A stretch of DNA of 64,000 bases from Sordariomycetes sp. S80-01Y (lineage: Eukaryota; Ascomycota; Sordariomycetes), in the NCBI GenBank assembly GCA_037042185.1, contig JAXQJY010000020.1:434001-498000 (forward strand). The letters are read 5' to 3'. Below the pieces are notes generated by a model that was not told where the DNA came from, made no database searches, and worked only from the letters and a program-made list of their open reading frames with translations. Both the position numbers and the translations under genes were made by a program. Positions 44,567-54,890 of the stretch are shown one piece after another. Numbering within the stretch: the stretch's first letter is position 1; each line of letters opens with the position of its first letter.

Positions 44567-45297
44567 GACACCGCCGGCCATGGCAGCGAGAAGAGCAGCA
44601 GCAGCACGGCCACCACTTCGGATCTGCAACAGCCGATCCAGGATCTCAGCCCCGAGAAACCGCTTGAGGGGACGGCCACGCGCCGTAGAAGGCAGTCGTG
44701 TCTAGGTCACGAGGTCCCCGTCCCCGCGGGTAGTGCGTCGCGCTGGGTGTCTTTCTTGACGGGCAGGAATGGGACGTTACGACGTTGACGATGAGGAAGA
44801 GGGGTCTGAGGGAGGAGCAGGATGCGTCGTGGTGAGACGATGCATTACTGGTCTTCTCCCGAGCTCGGAATAGATCTGTTCGAGTATTGGTATCAAAGTG
44901 TCTGAACCGCACCTCCACGTGTCATTGTGATATTCTGTCTCCATGCTACGACGATTCCTCACGTACAATCCACATGTGGTCACTGTGAAACTCGTTTGTT
45001 CGTGATGATTCAAATTTTGTTTCTATGCGATTGCAGCCACCCTCAATTTTCCAGATGGTACACAGATCCGTAGTCCAACAAGCATGCAGCGCAGAGAACA
45101 CGCCCCGAAATGTCAAATGATCAACTCCATCCCTGTCTCCCTAGTTGGTACAATCCCCCCTAGCTTCCTCTCTCTCATCTCCTTCACTGATACCGAGCAC
45201 GGTACAGAGGCTGGGGCGAAGACCGCTGCGAATGAGCCGGTGAACGCTGAGGCCACAGCTCCCCACCTCCCGCTACCGATCCGGACGAACTAGCCCC
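44567..45297. other. intergenic between convergent Nst1 and membrane protein
   Basis: 731 bp between two 3' ends; no gene seen. Confidence 0.45.
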
Positions 45298-46134
45298 CTA
45301 AGACCTGTTCCTGTCGTGGAAAGGATCGGTGCTCCCCTGGCTGGCGTCCCTCTTGCGCTCCTCCCTCATCAGCGGAGCGCGCTGCTCGCGCGCCTCAGCG
45401 GCCTTCTTCTTCTTGGTGGCGGCCCTGGCAAGGGCGGTGGCCTCGGCCTTGGCGGCCATGCGCTTCTGCTCCTTGCGGTCCTTGCAGCACAACCAGGTGA
45501 GAGTGGCAATGCCGAGAACGATGAAGACACCGAAGACAATGGAGACGACGATGCCGGCGACGTCGAGGTCGTCCTTGAGGTCCATGCAAATATCGTTGCC
45601 GTTGGAGTCCATGCTGCAGGTCTTTCCAGGAAGGCAGGAAGAGGTATCTATCTCGACGGTGGAGCACTCTCCGGAGGCGACGGAGCCGTCAACAGTGGAG
45701 ACAGGGCAGGTCTTAGTGCTCTTGCTGAAGGTTGTGAGGCAGTCGTCGCCGGTGGCCGCGCTTCTCGCCCAGAGATCGGCCAGATCGGCGGATGCATACC
45801 GGGGAGCTTGCGTGATCTGTGGCAGGTCAGGCTCGCCAGCCCGGCGCCTCCTGAGCTCCGCATCGCCGGGGAACAGTTCCTTGCACCTGGCCTGAGCCTT
45901 CTCGGCCTTGTGGATGGCGTCGGCGAGCTTGCAGCCGGCCTTGATGTAGCAGTCGGCGAGGAGCTCGGGGTCGGAGGAGGGAAGGTTGGCGAAGCAGAGC
46001 GACAGGGCTTGGTGGTCCGGGCAGTGGGCGTCGGCAGCCATCTCGCGGTGGTTGTTGAGCAGGCAGTCGGTGCTGGAGTGGGAGACAGCAGCGGCGGCGG
46101 CGGTGCCGGCGAGGAAGAATGGTGAGAGGCGCAT
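45298..46134 (-). CDS. type I membrane protein with Cys-rich secreted domain
   Basis: Predicted 278-aa single-exon protein. The ATG at 46134 gives a signal peptide (MRLSPFFLAGTAAAAAVS); 51 in-frame codons further upstream look untranslated. The ectodomain has about a dozen Cys (DCLLNNH, AHCPDH, LCFANLP, DCYIKAGCK, RCKELF, DCLTTF, TCPVS, CSTVE, SCLPGKTC). A transmembrane segment lies at about 195-218 (AGIVVSIVFGVFIVLGIATL), followed by WLCCKDRKEQKR and a basic tail. The N-terminal Cys spacing (C-x18-C, ALSLCFANLP, DCYIKAGC) recalls small fungal surface proteins but not a true CFEM domain. The function is unknown; cell-wall or plasma-membrane location is expected. Confidence 0.75.
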   Translation of the reverse strand: MRLSPFFLAGTAAAAAVSHSSTDCLLNNHREMAADAHCPDHQALSLCFANLPSSDPELLADCYIKAGCKLADAIHKAEKAQARCKELFPGDAELRRRRAGEPDLPQITQAPRYASADLADLWARSAATGDDCLTTFSKSTKTCPVSTVDGSVASGECSTVEIDTSSCLPGKTCSMDSNGNDICMDLKDDLDVAGIVVSIVFGVFIVLGIATLTWLCCKDRKEQKRMAAKAEATALARAATKKKKAAEAREQRAPLMREERKRDASQGSTDPFHDRNRS

Positions 46135-47491
46135 GGTGATGGCGGGACGTTTGTGTCGATGAAGCTGTCGTGGCTCAACGGTCGAACGCGCTGGCTGGAG
46201 GGAAGCAAGCAGAAGCGTCACCTCGTATCCGATTCGGTGGCGGTCGGGGACGTCTGAAGCAGACAGAGCAAGGCAAAGCAAGACCAAGAAAAAGAGAGGT
46301 CGCTATGGCAGCACAGTTGGGAGGGGAAATGAAGCCGACGGGGAGTTTGGCGGTGCCGTGTTGATGAAGAAGAAAAAGGGGAGAGCGAGGCTGACGCAAG
46401 TTCGGAAGTTGGCACGGGCTTCGTTTTTTCGTTTCGCGTGTCAGATGGACCCCTGAATGGCACTGCCAGCCAGCGCAGCACGGGCGGCATCCGTGCTTGG
46501 TGCTTGGTGCTTGGGGCTTGGTACGGGGGGCGTTGGAGGGCCCTACGTTACAGGGGAAGATTCCAGCGCAGGTGCTGAGCATGGCTGTGCAGACCCGCTT
46601 TTGCTGATGCGAGTCTGAGTACCATAGGCTGCAGGTGTGTGGATGGCGGATATTTTTAGATGCACTGATCCCTTCGTGATCTGCCACGCGAGTGCTGTCG
46701 GCCCTCTGTCTGCTCATGTTTTGCACAGCGAATGTATTTGACAAAAGTTGTCTTCAAATCCCCTTCTTGCATATTATACTGAGCTTGATTTTCGCAGGAA
46801 GGATGGTTCTTGCATATTTGATTGCTGCTGACAACGGTGAGACTGATCTTACTGCTGGCGCGGCACTGACCGACACTGCTCCACTGTGGCTTGGACACCT
46901 CCAGCAGCTGTGGTGGGCGCTGTGGCTGGTGCTGCCGACCTCCGAGATGCTGGATGATATTGGAAGATAGCCATGGATGTGACCCGTCACTTCAGAGATT
47001 TAATTGTCTACGAGTTGAAAGTTGCAGCTTACTCTAAGCTCTGCGGTTGTCGCGCTGTCCTGTGACATCCTATGCTGTAGCTGCCACAGTGGTTGCAGCG
47101 GCTTGCCATCACCTACCCTGCGTTTCCGCAGCTTGACATGAGCATCCCTTGTAGCTCAGCATGCTCTCCCTTCATGCAACCCTAGACCAAAGCCCAGACC
47201 AGGCACGGCGGCTTTCGATAGGTTGTGAGCCAGACAGAAACGGAATGTGGTGGTCCTGGTGCCGAGTTAGTAAACTCGGTTTGCTCCGGCCCTTTCACGT
47301 GGAACAAACGACGTCATCATCTCGGCTCGATCGAGAACACCTTCCAACCTTGATCTGCCTATCAATCGAACCATCTATAAAGCTTAGATTCCCTCACCCC
47401 TGCGCCCATGTCGCTGTCTCTCTTCAACACTTGCCCCATCAGCAACAACTTCACACCGTTCACACCGTTCACGGCGTTCCAACCAGTAATC
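46135..47491. other. intergenic between divergent membrane protein and I78 inhibitor
   Basis: 1.36 kb with only short frames. It contains the promoters of both flanking genes; no element was named. Confidence 0.45.
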
Positions 47492-47787
47492 ATGCCTCTC
47501 GTCACCCCCAAGTCCACCGGCGACAGGACCGAGGAGTGGACCAACAAGCTCGTTGGCAAGAACATCCACGAAGAAGAAGCAGAGTCTACGGCAACTGTAG
47601 GTCGACCCTTACCGGACCCGCCAGATGAGACGAAGTGCTAACTAGATAGTCCTTCGCCAAGCGCGATCTGCCGGAGGAGTCGAGGGTCATCAAGCCTGGG
47701 ATGATGGTCACCAAGGACCTCAGGGAGAACAGGCTCAACGTGCACGTCGACGACTCGGGGATCGTCTCGCACGTCACTTTTGGTTAG
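47492..47787 (+). CDS. I78-family peptidase inhibitor
   Basis: Small 80-aa protein, join(47492..47596,47650..47787), 53-nt intron in phase 0. The second exon carries the I78 (PF11720) core: DLPEESRVIKPGMMVTKDLR, then ENRLNVHVDDSGIVSHVTFG. The LP..RV.KPG and RLNV.VD..G.V pattern is diagnostic. There is no signal peptide, so it probably acts in the cytosol or vacuole as an inhibitor of endogenous serine proteases, as known for fungal members. The ATG at 47492 is followed by MPLVTPKSTGDRTEEWTNKLVGKN, typical of the family N-terminus. Confidence 0.85.
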
Positions 47788-48027
47788 ATTGAAGGGCTCC
47801 GTTTGAATGAATAAACACGATTGATGCTAGTAAAGTCCATGAATGCTTTCTTTGAAGGAGGTGATCAAGGCCGCGACAATCGATAAGGCCTGTTTGATGC
47901 TACCCCGCGATCGTTTGGCGGGGCAGCCGCGCCGTTCGACTCTTCACCTCCAACCCCCACCATCAATTCTCTACGGACGCGTTTTGTACCCAACACACTT
48001 CCCAAAAGCCCCCATAGAACCGCCACA

Positions 48028-48693
48028 ATGTTCAAGAAGGAGTGAGACGCCCGTCAAACCGTGTGCGCGGCCACCGCTAACCCATCCAGGCTGCAACCAT
48101 CGCCCAAGCAAAAACTCAAATCCTCCGTCCAGCGCTCCCTCCGCTCCGCCCTCCTCGAGACCTACCCGCTCCTTACCCCCTACATCGATGAGGTGCTCCC
48201 TAAGAAGGGCTCGCTCGAGTCCATGAAGCTGCCCGACCGCAACACTCTCTTCGTACTCGACGGTGTGCCCCTCTTCTACCAGCAGGACGGCAACAGCGGC
48301 GCCGTCATCCCCCACCTGCGGCTCGTGCACAGGTTCCCGCAGGCGTTCCCGACAATCCGCATCGACAGGGGAGCCATCAGATTCGTGCTGTCCGGCGCGA
48401 CGCTCATGGCGCCGGGGTTGACGAGCAAAGGCGGGAGGCTGCCCAAGGAGGGTGCGGACAAGAAGCTGGTGGAGGGCAAAGAGATGGACCAGAGGGTTGA
48501 CGAGGAGGGCAGGTGGAGTAGGGAGCTGGAGAAGGGCGAGCCGGTCGTCATCATGGCTGAGGGAAAGGAGGAGGCTTGTGCTATTGGCACCCTCGTCACC
48601 GGCACGGCGGAGGTCAAGGCGAAGGGTAAGGGTCCGGTGGTGGAAGATGCGCATTTCTTGGGCGATGGGCTGTGGAACCTATCTGTAGATTAA
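48028..48693 (+). CDS. TMA20: Tma20 / MCT-1 PUA-domain translation factor
   Basis: Predicted 205-aa protein, join(48028..48041,48090..48693). The first exon is 14 nt (MFKK plus two bases of a Glu codon). The N-terminal MCT-1 domain reads KLKSSVQRSLRSALLETYP and LPKKGSLESMKLPDRNTLFVLDGVPLFYQQ. The PUA domain follows with PHLRLVHRFP, IRIDRGAIRFVLSGATLMAPGL and GEPVVIMAEGKEEACAIGTL. An insertion of about 25 residues (GGRLPKEGADKKLVEGKEMDQRVDEEGRWSREL, in part) makes it longer than the yeast protein. It works with Tma22/DENR on the small ribosomal subunit in recycling and re-initiation. Housekeeping gene; call is firm. Confidence 0.92.
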
Positions 48694-49282
48694 GCGAGCG
48701 ACCTCAGTTGGACTGAATGTTGGGTTGGATTTGTAGAATGAACAAGCGTATAAACTGTTCGTTGAGGTCAGCATGGCTGCCCTGTTGCTTTGTCTTATAC
48801 ACACTCCGTATACAGTCTCCGCGAGAGCCCTCTATTCACTTCATTTCATCTGACTTCACCCCCTCACTTCTTCCTTTTTCTCTTCTCATAGAAGTTATTT
48901 CGAACCATATCTGGTCATTAAGTCATTGCTTTGAGCGTGCACATATCATCGACAACCCTGGTTTTCGTGCGATGGTAAAGCGGGGGCGGTACCGATTTCA
49001 GGTTGCTATATGTAGAGTTTATCTATTGATTTGTGTGAATTTCAACTCAAGGGAGAACCCCATCACACAGACTATTCGGGGCTTAGGAGTGCATGTAGTT
49101 CCAAAGCTGACCAAGGCCCTTCAATATGGATGTGGCGCAGCGAGTTGGCTACCCCACAGGGTGAGGTAGTAGTCACGCCTAAGAATTTACGCCCATGACG
49201 GTTCTGTCAAGGATCTCGCATGATGGGCTGTCTGCTAGTTCGACTTTAAGTTTGTAAAATCCCCAAACATTGGGCTGGCGGC
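48694..49282. other. intergenic, no gene seen
   Basis: 589 bp between Tma20 and the phosphatase; promoter of the latter. A 150-codon frame in it has no recognisable protein features. Confidence 0.45.
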
Positions 49283-49858
49283 ATGGAGGGCCAGCCGTCG
49301 CGCGAGAAACAGCCGCATATCTCCAAGATCGAGCCAGGCCTCTATCTTGGCGACCTGCACAGCTCGAGCGACCTCCAGATTCTCACGGACAACAGTATAT
49401 CCGCCCTCATATCAGTCACAGACGCCAACTCGGTGAAATGGAGCTCCCCTGAGAATCGCGCGCTTGTTTCGGAAGACAGCCACATGGTCATACCTTGCTT
49501 CGACACCGACGCGCAAGACCTGTTGATCGAGCTGGCCAGGATATGCGACTTCATCGAAGAGCACCAAGGAGCTGAGCCGCAGAGGGCAGTCCTGGTCCAC
49601 TGCACGGCGGGTGTTTCTCGGTCTGCCACTGTCGTGGTGGCGTATTTGATGCGCAAGTATCGCAAGACGATGAAGGAAGGGATCAGGGTTGTGCAGAAGA
49701 AGCGCAAAATCAGGCCCAACGCCAACTTCCTGGCGCAGTTGGCAGTGTGGGAGGCGACCCGCTACGAGCTTTGGGAGGACGGGGACAAGTCGAGACCGAA
49801 GGCGCCGTACGTGCGATATCTCGAGAGCAGGGGTGACATACTGGGGGAGGAAACTTGA
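49283..49858 (+). CDS. dual-specificity protein phosphatase
   Basis: Single-exon 191-aa DSPc-type phosphatase (PF00782). The active-site loop is VHCTAGVSRSATVV with Cys107 and Arg113 of the C-x5-R motif. The likely general acid is an Asp in CFDTDAQDLL at about 74-79. IEPGLYLGDLHSS at the N-terminus and YLMRKYRKTMKEGIRVVQKKRKIRPNANFLAQL after the loop are typical. It removes phosphate from Ser/Thr and Tyr, probably of a MAP kinase or related target; small size and no extra domain fit atypical DSPs. The substrate is unknown. Confidence 0.92.
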   Translation: MEGQPSREKQPHISKIEPGLYLGDLHSSSDLQILTDNSISALISVTDANSVKWSSPENRALVSEDSHMVIPCFDTDAQDLLIELARICDFIEEHQGAEPQRAVLVHCTAGVSRSATVVVAYLMRKYRKTMKEGIRVVQKKRKIRPNANFLAQLAVWEATRYELWEDGDKSRPKAPYVRYLESRGDILGEET

Positions 49859-51478
49859 TACGTGTCGCGAGCTTGGAAGGTGAAAGATGCACCGGATGAT
49901 GCGGCTAGCAAGTAATTTTGAGATTAGCAAAGTGCTTTGCGTAGTCGAAGCTCATACACGCGCGCCAGGCTCTCGCATTGTACCGTAGATTGGAGTGAGC
50001 AGCTCGTTCATCTCCCGCTCTTGTCAATAGGTGAGCAGCCCGTCACTTCTCGGCGTCTCGTTGAGATTCGCGAACGCGTGGGGTGTTGGTAGGATCTTCT
50101 GGGGGTCTACTTTCAAAAGAGAAGCACTGTCAGTACAGCGAAGAGGGTCGTGTCGCTTCGGGCGTGGAAGCAGCTGTCCGAACAATCCGTAAGGAGGGGG
50201 CTATAGTGACCTGGTGGCGTTAATACTGCTCTCGCTGAAGCTAGAAAGAAACAACATTGGGAGCCTTGAGTGTCTAGGTCGATTCTCGTCGAGCGAAGCA
50301 ACGGGCTTCATCAGCCATGACTGTTGGACAGAGAAAGGGTTCCATCATGGGTCTTCCGATGGGCGAGCGTGCAGAGTATGGAAGCAGGGCATTCTGATCA
50401 CAGTCCACATCAGCAGTTTGAGAATGGAGTGCAGAGGGCGTGCGTCTGTGGCTAAACTGCGCGTTCGAAGCGCGTAGTCCACCCTGTGCTGAAAAGGTGG
50501 TTGTAAACAGACTTGCGGGCGACACGATCAACGCGTAGCGTCGAGCAAGTTTGCAGAGGGCGCGCCCGAAGATTGCGATTAGATAGCAACTAGGGATTTA
50601 TTTCTAAGTTTGGTCCTGGGAGTGCATCAGTGGCTGTTATCCAGTTGTCTGAGTGTGTTGTCGCGTCGCGTCGACGTTGCGGTTGCTGCGTGGTCAAGTT
50701 CCAGCACTCCAGTGAAGCGCGTTGGCGAATCAACGGCAGACTCCTTGGGGAGAAACGCGGACACATCCATATTGAAGGCCATGAGAGAGCTCTTGCGATG
50801 AGACTTTCGCACATTTGTTTCGGAAGCCAAGGACATCACTACTGGTCTGCTGTATGGCGCTCACTCCCGTACTGCGGCCAACGTGCAATGATTGGCCCGC
50901 ATCCCACCCCTTTGGTCAACAGAAGCCAGAGGTTCTCCTGGATGGTGCAAAGTAGTTTCATCTTCGGAAGAGAGACCTATCATCAGAACCAGACAGGAAA
51001 CGGCACGACTTGTGAGTAGATCTAGCTGTACTGGTACCCCAACTCAAAGAGCAATGACAGCCTAGAACGACCGCGTCACAGCACACACACTATCAGTGAT
51101 AGTGTACCTTTGGACCCCAAAAGACGCGCTCTAATGCATCATGGGGAAGTTCCAAGTCTGTTGCCGCACTGACTGGCAAGAGGATATCGTGGATGATACG
51201 CAACGACCCACGTTTTGGAGAACATAAGAGCATCTGATGATAAGAATTAAGATAAATAGAAGAATACACTGGAAAAAGACTTGGTTTCGTTCCTCTTACA
51301 TTCTAACTTTCACCGCCGCGCTCTCTTCGACGAACATCGACTCCCCAGGCGAATACCTAAAAGCGCATCTCTCGCCGCTCTCGCCGCTCTCGCCGCCCTC
51401 AAAGCACGAGCACGATCCGGTACTCAATTTGAATTTGAACAAAAAGAAAAGTGCACAGGTCAAAGATCTGAAGTCAAG
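49859..51478. other. intergenic with a tetO-like palindrome
   Basis: 1.6 kb without a supported gene. A 19-nt near-perfect palindrome lies at 51087-51105 (listed separately). Confidence 0.45.
51087..51105. repeat. 9+1+9 palindrome (ACACTATCA G TGATAGTGT)
   Basis: Two 9-nt arms are exact reverse complements around one G. It lies about 370 bp upstream of the predicted 105-aa gene. The inner 13 bases are the same as the core of the bacterial Tn10 tet operator; no relation is implied. Function unknown. Confidence 0.6.
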
Positions 51479-51852
51479 ATGGTAAGTCATTCGCACGCAC
51501 AGAGTCCCAGTTCATAAAACAGCTAACATTGGGCCAGGACCAGCCCGAGACTGCCAGAACCACGAGTCGAGCTCAAGTCGAGCAGCAGGAAGCTATCAAG
51601 CTTGCGGCGGAAATTCTCCAATGCTGCCGATGTAGGGCTTCCAAGAAGATTACGGATGCCCTTACGCAAGCGTTGCAGAAGGTTGACACTGATCGCCTCC
51701 GCTCGGCCGGCGACCTTCCCCCAATGCTCGAGGACTGGGTGTCGCAAACGTTCGGCAAAGACCCATGGAATGTCATCTCAGCTTTGCATAATAATTGCGG
51801 AATCATGGATTGTGTTTTCGAATCTGGGGCGGTACGTGGCGATGAAGAATAG
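51479..51852 (+). CDS. hypothetical protein, 105 aa, ATG in its own exon
   Basis: Model join(51479..51481,51538..51852). The start codon is directly followed by GTAAGT, a CTAAC-type branch site and a CAG acceptor, and exon 2 runs open for 105 codons in phase 0. The protein is mostly helical and charged. It has CCRCR at about residues 30-34 and an ordered end with LPPMLEDWVSQTFGKDPW. I recognise no family. The alternative is a frame starting inside the present intron at 51529. Support is the strong intron signals and the long open exon; without homologues it stays tentative. Confidence 0.4.
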
Positions 51853-52839
51853 GGTTGCACCGTGGGCCGGTCCCTCCAATATAGTAACCTCGCGCCAGTG
51901 AGCCACTTTGCAAGGATTTACGCAACTGAGTTTCCTCTCGTTTCCAATTCAATCAATGTGAAGATCCTACTGCAGTCATTTCTAGGCGCCGATGCTGAAT
52001 CCCACTGTCTACTGTCAGTACAGTACTTGTAGACAGACAGGGTAAAGCTTAGACGACGATGACCCGAGCATGATTTCTGCCTGTGAAACCTCAATTTCCT
52101 CCGCAAACTGCGCAATCCGCCAATACTGAAACCCTTGCATGAAGCAATTGCAACTTTGAAGATCAATTTTCTATTTCTGAACGTCTCAGCACGTAATAGG
52201 ATCCGTCTGCTGGTGGGACTAGGAAGATCTCCGTGGGGACCTGCCGAGAAGCGAGGAACCACTTCCATTGGATCAGAGCACGCGTAACAGTCGGAATGAC
52301 ATCGTTGATCAAGCCACAAAGTCTTTGGTGGTTCAAGTGCCGCTGGGTGATCGCCAACGCCCAGCAGGCACAGCTAATCCTCCGGCAATTGACTAGATCG
52401 GGCTACTGTGGCCCCCAGAGTGGAGCCCCGTCAAAGCATAGTTGTGCTTCCTCCAGAGTGGAACTCTCCAATCCATTTCCTAACTAGGCATCACAGCCGT
52501 CCGCTGTGCCGCAGCACACGTACCACAGCACGGAGGAAACTCTGTGCCTCTAGTTGCCAAGGCGCCGTCTGCCTGGCACTTTGACTACGGTCTTGGTGTT
52601 CTGAAATGTAGCGATGATCATGACAGAATACATTCCGAGCACGCGCGGATCAGGGAATTGCGATGATGAAATGGCTGGAACGGAGTCCGAGCTCGTGGAT
52701 GGCGAGAGAAGCATAAAAGGTCGAGCCTTTCCAGCACAAAGCGAGAAATCATCAATCCCAAGCACCACAGCATCAAACAACCACTACACTAGTTCAGAAC
52801 TCTTAAACAACTACCCAACTCATCAACTCATTCTTCAAG
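51853..52839. other. intergenic with a small inverted repeat
   Basis: Promoter side of the NLP gene. An 8-nt inverted repeat lies at 52005-52012 and 52029-52036 (CTGTCTAC / GTAGACAG). No gene was seen. Confidence 0.45.
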
Positions 52840-53602
52840 ATGGTCCACATCAACACTCTCGTCTCCGGCCTTGCCTGGGCCGTGGCCGCTGCTGCCATCC
52901 CTCACGACGAAGTCGAGCGCTTCACAGAGGACGCCCCCGAGGTTATGCTAAAATACAAGCCTTTCTTGAAGGTCAGCTCCGGCTGTGTCCCATTCCCCGC
53001 CGTGGACAAGGATGGCAACATCAGGTAGGACACCTAAACTCTGACCTCTATTCCTCGTTGTATCATCGAAAACTAACGCCCTTGATTCTTGCAGCGACGG
53101 TCTCAAAAACACCGGCGCCCCCAATGGTGACTGTGACAGCAGCGAAGGCCAGGTCTACGGCCGCGGCAAGGATTGGGACGACAAGTACGCCATCATGTAC
53201 GCCTGGTACATGCCCAAGGACCAGCCGGCCCACAGCGCCACCGGAAGTGGCCACCGCCATGAGTGGGAGAGCATTGTAGTCTGGCTGTCCGAGAACAGCC
53301 CCGATGCCGAATTCCTTGGCGTTGCCTGGTCTGGTCACGGTGGATTCTCCACCATGAAGGCCGAGGACATCAGCGATTCGGAGCTGAGCGACGGAAGACC
53401 TCTGATCGAATACTTCACCAATGGCTTCACCAACCACGAATTGACGCTCACCACGAACAAGGGAGGTGAGCAGGCGCTGATTGAATGGGAGCGCATGGGT
53501 GATGCTGCCACTCAGGCTCTTCAGGATGCTGATTTCAAGGACGCCAACATGCCCATGAAGGACGGAAACCTCAAGGCGAACGTCGAGAGCGCAATGCTCT
53601 GA
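52840..53602 (+). CDS. NLP (necrosis- and ethylene-inducing-like) secreted protein
   Basis: Predicted 230-aa secreted effector of the NPP1 family (PF05630), join(52840..53024,53095..53602), with a 70-nt phase-2 intron. A signal peptide (MVHINTLVSGLAWAVAAAAI) is followed by the NPP1 domain with two cysteines at positions 49 and 75, as in type 1 NLPs. MYAWYMPKDQP is followed by the heptapeptide GHRHEWE at 114-120. Active NLPs usually have GHRHDWE, in which the Asp is a metal ligand; here it is Glu. NLPs act on plant plasma-membrane sphingolipids outside the fungus, although many are not cytotoxic. The frame is intact. The gene points to a plant-associated fungus. Confidence 0.92.
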
Positions 53603-54890
53603 GATGATGTATAGTATTGTAAGCTTTGGTCGTGTGATAGATGTCGCATTTGAGTGTAACGCGACCGTCGGTTGTTTAACCTCGTCAATTGAACCTTTCT
53701 CTGAAGTATTCCCTTGTTTTCGAGCATATGATCAGTCTCTAAGACATCCTCTCGTATTCGAGTTTCTGCGATCGTGTTCGGTAGCTCTCACGGCTTGAGA
53801 CATCTCGCGCATGCCTCTAATATGGTCTCCATGTGCCGCTCTTCCTGGCAGCGTTTGCAAGAGCTATGGCGGGTTGCCTCAAGGCCGCGGTCGTAGCGAG
53901 TGTTCATCAGCTTCCAATTCCCTTCGCGTGCTGGGGGTCGCAGGTTACCGCCTGCATATTGCACCATTTCGCGAGCTTGGTGCGCTGGTAAAACTTGAGG
54001 AGAGGGTGCCTGGCCTTGCGTCCTCATGGCAACAGCTTGTTTAGGATGCTGTGCTGTATAACTTGGACGGCTGAGAAAAGTCGGGAGTATGGTTTCGGGA
54101 TGCAGGCCTAATTTTCCTGTCTGCGTGGTTCAGTGTCGTTTGTGGCAAACCACAACAAACTCCAGGGTTGACGCGACAGGCTGCAAACTTAAAAGCGTAT
54201 AACAACCGAGCGGCTGCCATCCAGATATCTCCAAGTGAACAAGATCTGTAGATAATCTTCATTGGAGTTCCTTTTGGTTCAGAAAGACTTAGTATGAGGC
54301 CCTTTGTTCGTCGATTGCCCGTTGAGAATTATGAGAAGCAATGTCAATCGTCGAGGGCGTGGCTCAATCCGACCAGCAATCCTGTCGATTTGCTTCGATA
54401 TCAGATCGACTTGCTTCAATATCAAGTCGATCTGATGCATAGACCATATGACGTCAGACGGTCAACTGGCGAGAATGGCCGACGCAGCCCCAGCAAGTGC
54501 TGGCGAGGATTAGCCTCTAATTTGCAAGCTGCTGCGATGTGTAAATGTGACCAAAGCCTCCGGCGCTGGTTAACACTCCTTTACCAGAGCCGACCAGTGA
54601 CAGTCCTACGCACTGATATGAGTGGCGAGGGGTAAGGAAAGTTGTCGTAGATGAACTGGAAGAGGGAGAGAGATTGGGACATAGGAAAAGGCTGACGAAT
54701 GGTGTTGAGCTCTGCATTATCAGCAGCGTGAGCTGTCTCAAATCTGTGTGGCCAGCATGGCAGCAAGGGAAAAGGAGGCAAGTCCACCGCCGTCGCTGCG
54801 TTGGGGTTGACGAGACGGTGTAGATCCTCTCGAGAGATACTTGACAATTACTCAAACAAGAAAACCAAAAGGTAGCACTAGAGAAGAAAC
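53603..54890. other. intergenic with stem-loop and tandem repeat
   Basis: 1.3 kb between the convergent NLP and the hypothetical gene at 54.9 kb. It holds a 21-bp tandem duplication and a perfect 14-bp stem-loop (54384-54436, listed separately). A minus-strand frame at 53788-54027 has a CKRC..RH..C pattern that was considered and rejected as a mobile-element relic. Confidence 0.45.
54384..54436. repeat. 21-bp tandem duplication and 14-bp perfect stem-loop
   Basis: Two and a half copies of a 21-bp unit (TCGAYTTGCTTCRATATCARR) start at 54384. Within them ATCAGATCGACTTG (54400-54413) and CAAGTCGATCTGAT (54423-54436) are exact reverse complements with a 9-nt spacer. Confidence 0.75.

Noticed and set aside
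46662-46970. 92-codon hydrophobic plus-strand frame (MLSALCLLMFCTANVF..)
   Set aside because: No coding features beyond hydrophobicity, no conserved neighbours or splice sites; probably chance.
53788-54027. Minus-strand frame with a CKRC..RH..C pattern like LINE-type zinc knuckles
   Set aside because: The spacing does not match the C-x2-C..H..C of reverse transcriptase tails, and no RT motifs lie nearby.
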